From: CAZUGA01 sp964619885
GTDB lineage: Bacteria > Pseudomonadota > Gammaproteobacteria > Methylococcales > UBA1147
Assembly: GCA_964619885.1 (NCBI GenBank)
Contig: CAZUGA010000032.1
Location: 1-54,422, forward strand
DNA: 54,422 bases
Direction of reading: 5' to 3'
Part shown: piece by piece, positions 1-7,886 of the stretch
Numbering within the stretch: position 1 is the stretch's first letter
How the letters are laid out: each line of letters opens with the position of its first letter
Position numbers and translations under genes: made by a program
The notes under the pieces: model-generated
Told to the model about the DNA's origin: nothing
The model's database searches: none
Seen by the model: the letters and a program-made list of their open reading frames with translations, nothing else

Positions 1-432
1 CGAATGCGATGTATAAAACTCGGTATTCGATTGTTCCAAAACAAAACGTTTCATTTTTCACCGGATGGGTGAGCTGACAGAAGCGTCTATTTTAACAGGT
101 ATGTCTTTCTTTTTCAGTGCTTTAGACCCTTTGTCCGGGGTTGAAGTCACGGATTCAGGAAAAATCCCAATAAAACCGAAGCCATCTCTTGTAATAAAAT
201 TGTTCCTTTTAGGGGATTGTATTGATAAGCGAATAATTGCCGAAATACAGCGTTAATTTATCAGGTGATTTTAGCATTGTAGATTATCCAGATCTGTATA
301 TCATCCGTCAAAGCTATGATATCCCATTTAGATCGACTAGTATTTTATCCTGTTTTTGAGATTTTGTTCATGCTAAAGGCAGAGATGAACATGTTTGGAT
401 AATCACTTGTTAACACTTAATGGAGACAAAGC
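1..432. other. Leader region without a recognisable gene
   Basis: I see no supportable gene in this stretch. The longest open frame (65-256, 63 codons) has no ribosome-binding site, no recognisable motif and no homologue I can name. The stretch just before the acyltransferase gene is AT-rich, as expected for a promoter region, but I could not pick a convincing -35/-10 pair. Confidence 0.5.
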
Positions 433-1551
433 TTGGTATTATTATTAGAACTTGCAAGAGGACTTGCTGCACTATGGGTATTCTTTTTTCATGTGAATTC
501 ACTTTTCGAAAGCTCGTCCCCTTTTATTTATCATATATCGGCATATGGTAGCTTAGGTGTTCCTATGTTTTTTGTTATTTCAGGCTATGTAATTACATAT
601 TCAGCAGAGTCCAGCCTAAAAAACAATAAATCACCATTGGTTTTTTTAAAAAATAGGTTCTTAAGAATATATCCAACATTTTGGGTATCTGTGATAATAG
701 TTTTAATCTTTCCATATATTATTGAATTAATCAGTGCTATAAAATCAGGGGAATACATTGCGCCAGAAAACCTTGTTTCGAAACTGACCTATATAGAATG
801 GTCTAACTTATTAATTTTGAGCAAAGTATTCTGGGCCACATCTAATAATTTACAGGCAGAATTCAATGCGATTAACTCGGTGTATTGGACATTAGCTATT
901 GAGTTTCAATTTTATGTTACTATTTTCATCGCTCTATGCTTTGGGAGATACTATAGATACATAGTTCTTTCTGTATCACTCGTTGCACTGTTTTTGATAT
1001 TTAAACCCGCCTGTATAAATTATGGTTTTTTTATTCACTATTGGCCTTCATTTTCTGTTGGTATTGCACTAGCTTATATACATCGTAACGGAGTTCTGTT
1101 TGTACCAAGTTTGAAAAATAACACCATTTTATTAGCCATTTTTATTGTCGTAATTATTTTTTTAAGAAGTGTTGAATTTCTTGATTACGTAAAAAATATA
1201 ACTAGTTTATTTTTTGCTGTTTTTTTTGGAATATTTCTATGGATAATTTCAAACTTTGAGAAAGTGTTAACTAAATTAAAAACTAATAAAAATAAATTCG
1301 TCTATTGGCTACTAGAGCCTTGGCTTATATTGGGTGCAATGTCGTATTCGGTCTACTTGCTTCATGCAAGGATATATCAGCTACCATATATGTTTGTAAG
1401 ACAAATTTTAGACGAAGGCGATATTCTTTTTGGTCTGTTAACGGTTGTAATGACCTTGCTAATTTGTTATCCATTCTATTATTTTGTTGAAAGTAGGTTT
1501 TTAAGCAAGAACTATAAGGGAATACATCAACGAGTTCTAACATCTATATGA
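433..1551 (+). CDS. Acyltransferase family 3 (OafA/NodX-like) membrane protein
   Basis: Integral membrane acyltransferase of about 372 residues, the usual size for single-domain acyltransferase-3 proteins, which acylate O-antigen, exopolysaccharide or other sugars at the inner membrane. The N-terminus carries the family hallmark LARGLAALWVFFFHV with the conserved R and H, followed by GVPMFFVISGYVITY. About ten hydrophobic helices follow, and SYSVYLLHA near the C-terminus is also typical. An in-frame stop at 418-420 leaves TTG at 433 as the only plausible start; GGAGA at 422-426 is well placed as its ribosome-binding site. The gene stands alone next to degraded insertion sequences and is more AT-rich than its neighbours, which suggests horizontal acquisition. 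The acceptor sugar cannot be told from sequence. Confidence 0.85.
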   Translation: MVLLLELARGLAALWVFFFHVNSLFESSSPFIYHISAYGSLGVPMFFVISGYVITYSAESSLKNNKSPLVFLKNRFLRIYPTFWVSVIIVLIFPYIIELISAIKSGEYIAPENLVSKLTYIEWSNLLILSKVFWATSNNLQAEFNAINSVYWTLAIEFQFYVTIFIALCFGRYYRYIVLSVSLVALFLIFKPACINYGFFIHYWPSFSVGIALAYIHRNGVLFVPSLKNNTILLAIFIVVIIFLRSVEFLDYVKNITSLFFAVFFGIFLWIISNFEKVLTKLKTNKNKFVYWLLEPWLILGAMSYSVYLLHARIYQLPYMFVRQILDEGDILFGLLTVVMTLLICYPFYYFVESRFLSKNYKGIHQRVLTSI

Positions 1552-1603
1552 CTGCCGACTGCCAATAGGATAAAAAAGTTTATTCGAAGAAACGAATTAT
1601 TAA

Positions 1604-1818
1604 AAAATTCCCTACACCCCCAAAAAGAAACAAACAAAGCGCGAGAAATTTCTGAATGAAATGGATCAAGTCGTTCCCTGGTAACGGCTGATTGGATTGA
1701 TAGAACCGCACTACCGAAAAGTGGGCAAAGACAGGAACCCGATGCCACTGGCCATTATGTTAAGGATCTATTGCTTTCAGCAACGGTATGGTTTATCGGA
1801 CCCGGCCGTTGATAGTGT
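1604..1818 (+). pseudogene. IS5-family transposase, N-terminal remnant
   Basis: Reading the frame that includes 1661-1663 gives a clear IS5-type transposase N-terminus: KREKFLNEMDQVVPW, a stop codon (TAA, 1685-1687) where a coding codon should be, then RLIGLIEPHYRKVGK, PMPLAIMLRIYCFQQ and YGLSDPAVDS. It ends abruptly where the end of an IS3-type element begins. Only the first 70 or so residues survive and the catalytic DDE core is absent, so this is a dead fragment. The call rests on recognising the family pattern by eye. Confidence 0.75.
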
Positions 1819-2600
1819 GTCGACACTTTACGGGACACAAAGTTAAGTAATTTTTTGCTGTTTTTCGAAATCTACCGGTGAACAGTAACCACTGGTAGAA
1901 TGAAGTCGAATTCGATTATAGGAGACCGCGATATATTCAAATATGACATGTTTGGCGTCCTCTCTTGTTTTGAAGTCACAACGATCAACCAGTTCCGTTT
2001 TTGGGGTATGAAAAAAGCTTTCAAAAACGGCGCTGACGTTCCTATGTCAACATGCTAAGACAGAATCATTCAAATCTGCCAAGATCAGTGAATATAATTC
2101 TCTAACAATATAGGGCTTTATACATCGATGGGTCTCTTTCGATGATTTTTCTTCAGCGGTTCGACGGGTGACATAGACCTGTGTACGAAGATCACGTTGC
2201 ATCCGCACCATGGCAATGGTCCACAGGGCATTAAACCGCCCGACTACGGCCTCGGCTAAGACAATGGCGAACCGTTTTTTGTGAAGAGGTTTCCATGGGG
2301 TTAACTCCACACAAAGATGCTAATACAGCTTCGCTACGCAAGGGTTCGGGCTTCCGCTAGTAAGATCGCTGCGGTTTGAGGTCCGATACCCAACTGTTGA
2401 CGGGTTCGCTGGGCTGCTTGAGCTTTTAAATATTCGAGGGTTTATCCAATTCTTTTAATTCGGCGGAAGCTTACGATTCGAGAGCTAATTTGGCCGATGA
2501 TTCTTTAGATTTTGATGAATAAATCTTGGGGTTTTCTTGACTCATTTTCAACATACCTATTTTTCGTTTATTTTATGGCAAGTTGTGTGTCCCGGTTGGC
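1819..2600 (-). mobile_element. IS3-family element, decayed and interrupted
   Basis: Two separated pieces of one IS3-type element lie on the minus strand. The orfA start (2554 down to about 2475) reads MLKMSQENPKIY and SSAKLALES. The orfB end (about 2040 down to a stop at 1843) reads AVFESFFHTPKTELV, FEYIAVSYNR, RLHSTSGY and SPVDFEKQ, the classic C-terminus of the DDE transposase. The two outer ends share the nonamer CGGGACACA in inward orientation (1831-1839, and as its complement at 2586-2594). The middle is replaced by an IS110-type fragment. The outer limits are approximate. Confidence 0.7.
2047..2470 (-). pseudogene. IS110-family transposase, frameshifted C-terminal remnant
   Basis: On the minus strand three frames joined by frameshifts and stops give a recognisable IS110/IS116/IS902 C-terminal region: QQLGIGPQTAAILLAEA, then RSEAVLASLCGVNP, then METSSQKTVRHCLSRG, then NALWTIAMVRMQRDLRTQ, ETHRCIKPYIVRELY and a stop at 2047. 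The N-terminal RuvC-like catalytic domain is missing. It lies inside the remains of an IS3-type element, so it probably jumped into that element before both decayed. Confidence 0.75.
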
Positions 2601-2618
2601 CATATCAAACTTAAAATT

Positions 2619-3380
2619 TCAATGCAACGTGACGATATTTCCCGTTACCCCACAACACTTTTTATATTTCTTACCACTCCCGCAGGGACACGGTGCATTT
2701 CTCCCAACCTTTTCAGAATGAACCGGCATTGATCGTTCCGTTTGCATTTTGTTTTGCCTTTTATCGTCGAGCACCCTGCCAAATTCTTGGATGATATTTA
2801 TCGATTCGGGCAAGATACGGATTAATGTCGCAACAATTCGCACCTTGATCTCTTCCTCATCTATATCGTCCTCGATATTGTTTTTGATCTTGTCAAAAAT
2901 AAGATCATTGTTTTCGTCATCGTCATGGACTAGCGCACTGATGACACCGACGCTGTTTGCCACCGGGTCTTCCTCCTCTCCAAGGTCTCTGGCGATAATT
3001 CGACTTAACCAAATGTCCATTCTCAGCCGAAGTCCTTTATGGAACCCGTAAGCCCAATCAATAATCTCGTCAAACATATTGGGTGTAAGTTGATCCATTT
3101 CGAATGGAAAATGCAGTCGATTTTCCATGCGTAACGCATTGTAATTATTGTACCCCTCCATGATTGCATTAATCATAGATTCTGCTTGTTGCATGGTGTC
3201 GTATTCTGGCATCTCTCCGCCAAAAATGACCGGCAACCATTCGCTGGGAACAATCACATCCGGCGTGATTGCAATGGCATGAAGATAGCCTTGCAAGGCT
3301 TGTATGTTAAACGCCTCCTCCTTTAAAGGAAGATCGTTAAGCAGTTTTTGTAGTTTGTGTTGATCGGATGGGGTTAGCAT
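2619..3380 (-). CDS. YecA-like UPF0149 protein with C-terminal SEC-C zinc motif
   Basis: A 253-residue soluble protein. The first 190 residues match the helical UPF0149/YecA/YgfB pattern (ALQGYLHAIAITPDVI, WLPVIFGGE, FDEIIDWAYGFHKGLRL). Residues about 226-245 hold the SEC-C metal-binding motif NAPCPCGSGKKYKKCCG, the same zinc-binding tail seen at the end of SecA. In Escherichia coli YecA binds ribosomes and SecA-like clients through such a tail; that role is known from the family and not shown here. ATG at 3380 is the start; only a weak AGAGAC lies upstream. The gene directly follows the insertion-sequence graveyard. A second SEC-C protein (YchJ-like) lies at 48951. Confidence 0.85.
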   Translation of the reverse strand: MLTPSDQHKLQKLLNDLPLKEEAFNIQALQGYLHAIAITPDVIVPSEWLPVIFGGEMPEYDTMQQAESMINAIMEGYNNYNALRMENRLHFPFEMDQLTPNMFDEIIDWAYGFHKGLRLRMDIWLSRIIARDLGEEEDPVANSVGVISALVHDDDENNDLIFDKIKNNIEDDIDEEEIKVRIVATLIRILPESINIIQEFGRVLDDKRQNKMQTERSMPVHSEKVGRNAPCPCGSGKKYKKCCGVTGNIVTLH

Positions 3381-3888
3381 TTGTTTCTGTCTCTGATAGT
3401 GGCCTCTATACCTTTACAGACGTTGGATACAATTCTCACGCATTGATCAATTTTATCTATCCTGCTCAATTTTGCGCCTCTATTTTAATTATTACCAATG
3501 ATCCGGAATTACTCTGACACGTTTTCGTATCTGAATTTTTTTGGGAAGCTGGCAATTAGTCATGCCATCGGTTTTGATCCGGTGGCGAATCCAACCGGAA
3601 TATCCAGCTAAATCTGAACAGAGTTTTCGGTTGCTATTTAGGGCAGGTATGACGATACTGATCTTAATGTCCAGATTCTGTTATAAATCAACTGGAAGGA
3701 AGGAACTTCAAAGTCTGGTAGATTACAAAATTAAACCAACTGTTTTCAAATGTATATGCGGGGCCGTCCTTAGCCCCGTGTAGTTCGAACTGGTTTCCAC
3801 TTCAAGAAATGGCCGGAACTAATGCAGCCCTGTACTGGATATCACTGCAATTGTGATTAAAGGCCCCGTCGGTTAACCCGCTTATCTG
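3381..3888. other. Intergenic stretch, no gene recognised
   Basis: The open frame at 3541-3783 has no ribosome-binding site and no recognisable protein pattern, so I do not call it. A GC-rich hairpin (GCGGGGC ... GCCCCGT, about 3757-3779) lies downstream of the minus-strand lipoprotein gene but lacks a T-run on either strand. It is at best a weak terminator. Confidence 0.4.
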
Positions 3889-4518
3889 TTATTTTTTGAC
3901 TGTTTCAACTGCCAGTGCAAATGCCTCTATATAGCGCGCATTGACCTTGTCACCTATCTTGAGTTGATCAAATTTTTCTATATCTTCCGGGACCACTATA
4001 GATACCGAGTGCCCCATTGGACCCGTTACCGTAACTTCTCGGGTAGACGCGTCAATCGCGGAAATCTCCGCCAGAACATCGACGATGTCCACCTTGACCA
4101 CTTTTGGTTTCTCCCCGGTTTTAGCTACGGTTACCATATTTTCGGCGGTGTCTTTAAATTCTTTGCCCGGTTCGGCCAGACGCATCGCTAGCGCACTGTA
4201 AACTTCAGCGACGACTTCATCACCTGGTCTGATTTGATCAAAATTTTTCACGTCCTCGGTTATTTCAATTTTTCTGACCTTTCCTTCGGGCCCTTTGACC
4301 GTGATGTTTCTGTCAGCCTTATCGACCGAGACTACAGTTGCGCTGATCTTGACAGCTTTTTGAATCAAGACCCCCTTTCCCGGTACAATCGAAGCATCGG
4401 ACGCCACTTGAACCGCTGGTTCGCTGTTGCTTACCTCGGCGGCAGGTGGTGGTGTTTCCGTGTGTGCACACCCAGCCGTAAATACTGTGATAATTAACAC
4501 TATATAAAAATTTTTCAT
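3889..4518 (-). CDS. Lipoprotein with two tandem copies of a small beta-rich domain
   Basis: A 209-residue exported lipoprotein. The N-terminus is a lipoprotein signal peptide with the lipobox TAGC (Cys17), followed by a Pro/Ala/Ser-rich linker. Two similar units follow: residues about 58-115 (ISATVVSVDKADRNITVKG ... FDQIRPGDEVVAEVYSALA) and about 147-207 (AEISAIDASTREVTVTGP ... FDQLKIGDKVNARYIEAFA). Both share the order variable strand, I-T/V-V-T/K-G-P, a charged strand, then K/NFDQ-x-GD. This indicates an internal duplication. I do not know a function. A strong AAGGAG lies upstream of ATG 4518. Outer- or inner-membrane retention cannot be decided reliably. Confidence 0.75.
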   Translation of the reverse strand: MKNFYIVLIITVFTAGCAHTETPPPAAEVSNSEPAVQVASDASIVPGKGVLIQKAVKISATVVSVDKADRNITVKGPEGKVRKIEITEDVKNFDQIRPGDEVVAEVYSALAMRLAEPGKEFKDTAENMVTVAKTGEKPKVVKVDIVDVLAEISAIDASTREVTVTGPMGHSVSIVVPEDIEKFDQLKIGDKVNARYIEAFALAVETVKK

Positions 4519-4859
4519 AGGTCTCCTTGTCGTTATGACAAATTGTTATTCGGAAAAGCCGACACCGAATAGCTGAATCGTTGAATTGGTTCAATCTATC
4601 GAATTATCGGTCAATTGCAGTTAACCACAAACACCGGATACCCTCAAGGGTGTTAAGTGTGCCCCAGATAAATTAGGTGTAGATTCTACAAAACTTCTAT
4701 TTAAACCAGGATGACAGACTGTTCACGATAGTCCGAATTGGAATAGTTACGGTTAGGTAATATCTTGGTTTCGCCTGTTGCCCGGAAAGATGAGCAAAGC
4801 CCCCTAAGACAGCGATGTTTGATTTCTATTGTCGTATTTTTATACGCTAGGTTTTAATG
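4519..4859. other. Intergenic stretch
   Basis: No gene seen. It must hold the promoter of the minus-strand lipoprotein gene and the 3' untranslated region of the YihY-like gene. No clear terminator hairpin with a T-run was found. Confidence 0.4.
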
Positions 4860-6185
4860 TTAATTTATATCGCGCAGGCGTCGATTGTCGTTTGATTTAC
4901 GAATGGTTGCAGCAAATGAATTAAGAGTGACCGCAAACTTTCTGTACAAACCGGTTTGCGACAATGAGGGGTGCTGATCGCCAATGCCGTCTAAAGCTGT
5001 GATTACATAAGCAATCGTAATTCGTTCTGGGTCGCAGGCGGGGATTATCGTTTTGTTCTCACTGTTACTTGGCGTTGCCTCGACAAGCACATCAGCATCG
5101 ATTAACTTTTCAGATAAGCTAGCGGTTAAAGATAGTGGTAGCCCAAGTCCCTCTGCGATTATTGGAGGGGTGACCGGAGATTCGGCGTTAGCGTACTTTT
5201 GCACCACATAATGCGCAATTTGAAGTGCCACGGTTTTTTTTGTTACGCCGCTTAGATTGTATTCGTCAATATTGGACGCGAGTTTGCCAAAATTCTGGTA
5301 AACGTAGGCTATTTCGGCGCCAAATAATAAGATCAACCAGCTCAATTGAAGCCAAACCAGAAACAATGGTAATGCGGCAAAACTGCCGTAAATAGCGCTA
5401 TAACTGGATACGTTGACTTGGACGCCGAAGTAAAACACCTGGACAATTTGGTAAATTGTGCCGGCAATGATTCCCGCCAAAATCCCGGACTTTATTTTAA
5501 CCGAGGTATTCGGAATAAAAACATAAACAAACGAGAACAAAACCCAGATAATCAAATACGGGATGATCTTTAGCGAGGTCAACAGCAGGGTACTGCCGTA
5601 CTCGTTTAGAGCTACGGTTTCGGCAAGTTTATTCAGGGTCGCGGTGATATATACGGTTATGCTGCTGGACAATATTAATAGAATTGGTGAGAGCAACATA
5701 ATCGACAAATAATCACTAAACTTTCTCGCTAGCGGACGTCCCTGTTCGACCTTCCAGATTTCATTGAATGAAGCTTCTATATTGCCTATCAGTTTTATTA
5801 CGATCCAAAACAATACGACGATACCGACCCCGGCAATCACGCCACCTTGCGAATTCTCCAGAAAGTTCTGTGCAAATTGAACGATTTGCCGCATCAGCGC
5901 CTCTTGCTCGGCTCCTTGTTCGAGCAATTGCTCTTCCAAACGTTGCTGAAACCCAAAGCCTTTGGCAACACCAAACAACAACGCGAAAACCGGAACAATG
6001 GAAAGCAAGGTATAAAAGGTTAGTGCAGACGCGTGCATCTGACATTTATCGGTGCCAAATTCGCGCGTAGCTAAGATCATAACCTTAAGTAACTTCAACC
6101 CAATCCTCTTCCAATATGGGAGATCGGTCGTCGCCATAGACCACAGGTCTTCGTTAATAAATTTCTTTATTGATTGTGTATTCAT
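4860..6185 (-). CDS. YihY/BrkB-family membrane protein with C-terminal extension
   Basis: A 441-residue inner-membrane protein of the YihY/YhjD/BrkB family, formerly mislabelled ribonuclease BN. The core (residues about 35-300) shows the family signatures SALTFYTLLSIVPVFALLFG, the EQLLEQGAEQEALMRQ loop and LPLFLVWLQLSWLILLFGAE, with about six membrane helices. Escherichia coli YihY is about 290 residues. Here a cytoplasmic tail of about 130 residues follows; it begins KKTVALQIAHYVVQKYA and has the look of a winged-helix domain (IIAEGLGLPLSLTASLSEKL). This longer form is known in many proteobacteria. The transported substrate, if any, is unknown. Start at ATG 6185; AAGGA lies a little far upstream. 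Confidence 0.85.
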   Translation of the reverse strand: MNTQSIKKFINEDLWSMATTDLPYWKRIGLKLLKVMILATREFGTDKCQMHASALTFYTLLSIVPVFALLFGVAKGFGFQQRLEEQLLEQGAEQEALMRQIVQFAQNFLENSQGGVIAGVGIVVLFWIVIKLIGNIEASFNEIWKVEQGRPLARKFSDYLSIMLLSPILLILSSSITVYITATLNKLAETVALNEYGSTLLLTSLKIIPYLIIWVLFSFVYVFIPNTSVKIKSGILAGIIAGTIYQIVQVFYFGVQVNVSSYSAIYGSFAALPLFLVWLQLSWLILLFGAEIAYVYQNFGKLASNIDEYNLSGVTKKTVALQIAHYVVQKYANAESPVTPPIIAEGLGLPLSLTASLSEKLIDADVLVEATPSNSENKTIIPACDPERITIAYVITALDGIGDQHPSLSQTGLYRKFAVTLNSFAATIRKSNDNRRLRDIN

Positions 6186-6260
6186 AGCCGCTGTGCATCC
6201 TTAATTTAGAGGCTGATTAAACAGTTTAGAGCCGATTTCGCATGTAGATTAGCGGTTCCA

Positions 6261-7193
6261 TTATTCTTTCAATGCCTTTATAACGCGATCAACAAATTTT
6301 GAATCCAATTTGCGTCTTAACTTCGCCACATCGTAGTTGGGTTTTTGCTTTAAAAATATCTTAAGCTGTTTTTCGGCTTTTGCTTTTTCACCATTCCTCC
6401 ACAATTTTTGAATTTCTTCTATTTTTAGGCCCGCATTGAGCGTTGCGGTTCTGCGGTCTTGGTTTTGTAATGCTTGAGCATGTGTTATAGGTTTTGGTTG
6501 GGATAATCTCGCTGCGGTTGTAGGGTGGGGCTTCGCGGACGCGACGACGGTTTCCTGAGCAATTTTGCCAGAAAACTGGGCACCCAATTTTTTTGATTTT
6601 TTGGCGATGACTGGCGATGCTGGGGCGATGATTTTTGGTTGGTGCTTTCTGGTTGGCACCGCTTTTTTGAAATTTTTTCTTTCTATCAATCCTTCGGTTC
6701 TGCTGGTTATTTTGGCCTCATTCATTGCGACTAAATTATCTTTGACCTGGCTATCCAACGGGGATGGTTTGGATGAGCTACGACGTTGTTCCTCAGTTTC
6801 TTCTGCAACAAAGCGTTCGCTTGGGAGTGGCAATACTTCATCAGCAAGTCGGTCGAATTCACCCATGCTGGCACTATTCGGCGCTTCATTTTGCGCGACG
6901 CCAAAATCTGGGGCACTAGAAAAAAATCCCGATTCGTTATGTAAGCTAATGGCTAGACCCACGCAAAATGTGACGACGGCAGCCATAGAGAGTGGAATTC
7001 GCCAGTTTGAAAATAATGGTTTGGATTTGATCCTAGGTTTTGATTCAACTTCTCGGTGGGCTGCGGTCAATATTGCATTGTCCAACACAGACGGTGGTTG
7101 CTCCGTTGCGGCTTTTCTATACTGTGAAGACAACGTGGAATCGCCTTTTAAGTAATCTTGAAAAGCTTGTTCGTCCGTATCGTCTTGGTTCAC
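6261..7193 (-). CDS. Putative anti-sigma factor, single-pass membrane protein
   Basis: A 310-residue protein encoded immediately after an ECF sigma gene. Its GTG start overlaps the sigma stop in a GTGA tetranucleotide, so the two are translationally coupled. Residues 1-55 form a short charged cytoplasmic segment (FQDYLKGDSTLSSQYRKA), residues about 67-84 a single membrane helix (IPLSMAAVVTFCVGLAIS), and the rest a Lys/Pro/Gln-rich periplasmic region ending in a helical segment (KAEKQLKIFLKQKPNYDVA). This topology and position fit an anti-sigma factor. I see no clear HxxxCxxC zinc motif, so the assignment rests on context. Such cytoplasmic segment, helix and periplasmic tail proteins next to YfbK-like genes are common in gammaproteobacteria. 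Confidence 0.65.
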   Translation of the reverse strand: MNQDDTDEQAFQDYLKGDSTLSSQYRKAATEQPPSVLDNAILTAAHREVESKPRIKSKPLFSNWRIPLSMAAVVTFCVGLAISLHNESGFFSSAPDFGVAQNEAPNSASMGEFDRLADEVLPLPSERFVAEETEEQRRSSSKPSPLDSQVKDNLVAMNEAKITSRTEGLIERKNFKKAVPTRKHQPKIIAPASPVIAKKSKKLGAQFSGKIAQETVVASAKPHPTTAARLSQPKPITHAQALQNQDRRTATLNAGLKIEEIQKLWRNGEKAKAEKQLKIFLKQKPNYDVAKLRRKLDSKFVDRVIKALKE

Positions 7194-7753
7194 GTTGTAT
7201 CACCCAGTGATTTGCGCAATTTCTCGACTGCATATCGCAGTCGGCTTTTGGCGGTTTCTGGCTTAACACCCGTCGCCTGTGCAATTTCATCAATGGTCAT
7301 GCCTGCATCTTCACGCAGTAAGAAGGTTTCCCGCTGTTCGCTGGATAGATTATCTACTAGTTGTAGCAAGCGATCGACTTGGTTTTCGATATCGGCTTTT
7401 TGGTCAGGTTGCCGGTTGGCGTTGAGCGAGATGAATTCAGGATTGTGCTGATCATCAGTTTTGCTATTAATTGCACGGATTTTGTTCCGCCGATAATGAT
7501 CGATCACACGATGATGCGCCATTTGAAACAAGTAAGTCGTGAATTTCGCTTTTACCTGATAATTTTCTCGTGCGTTGATCAATTTCATCCATACATCCTG
7601 ATAGAGCTCTTCGGCGATGCTATGGTTTTGGCACTGGCGCAACATATACCGGTAAAGCATGTCTTTATGGCGCTGGTACAATTGGTCAAATGAGGCTGCA
7701 TCGCCGTCTCGGTACCGTAACATCAATTCCTCGTCAGAATACTCCTTCCCCAT
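7190..7753 (-). CDS. ECF-type RNA polymerase sigma factor
   Basis: A 187-residue sigma-70 family factor with only regions 2 and 4. Region 2 covers residues about 8-95 (MLRYRDGDAASFDQLYQRH, AEELYQDVWMKLI, FTTYLFQMAHHRVIDHYR). Region 4 covers about 125-180 (LLQLVDNLSSEQRETFLL, GMTIDEIAQATGVKPETAK, RLRYAVEKLR), with an obvious helix-turn-helix. It recruits RNA polymerase to a specific promoter set, presumably under control of the coupled downstream membrane protein. Start ATG 7753. A strong intrinsic terminator ends only about 37 bp upstream, leaving almost no room for an independent promoter, so expression probably depends on readthrough from the VWA gene. Confidence 0.9.
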   Translation of the reverse strand: MGKEYSDEELMLRYRDGDAASFDQLYQRHKDMLYRYMLRQCQNHSIAEELYQDVWMKLINARENYQVKAKFTTYLFQMAHHRVIDHYRRNKIRAINSKTDDQHNPEFISLNANRQPDQKADIENQVDRLLQLVDNLSSEQRETFLLREDAGMTIDEIAQATGVKPETAKSRLRYAVEKLRKSLGDTT

Positions 7754-7786
7754 AAGGGATAGTTTAGAGATCGTTGACCCATTGAG

Positions 7787-7820
7787 TCAAAAAGGTGTGC
7801 CGAATAACTCGGCACACCTT
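7787..7820 (-). terminator. Intrinsic terminator or attenuator between the VWA gene and the sigma gene
   Basis: A perfect 12-bp stem (7792-7803 pairing with 7809-7820, sequence AAGGTGTGCCGA) with a 5-nt loop is followed on the minus strand by a TTTTT run, the textbook Rho-independent shape. It sits 66 bp past the VWA stop and about 37 bp before the sigma ATG. There is no T-run on the plus-strand side. Confidence 0.85.
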
Positions 7821-7886
7821 GGTTAAGCGGGTAGCGCATTGTTATGCGCCGAGGAGAATCGGTCGATCGCTATCCGTGTTGTTCGA

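Noticed and set aside
65..256. 63-codon frame at the window start
   Set aside because: No ribosome-binding site, no motif, and surrounding frames are closed.
3541..3783. 80-codon frame between the SEC-C and lipoprotein genes
   Set aside because: No ribosome-binding site, odd composition, no recognisable family.
6565..7155. 196-codon plus-strand frame opposite the putative anti-sigma gene
   Set aside because: Antisense to a gene coupled to the sigma factor; no recognisable protein pattern.
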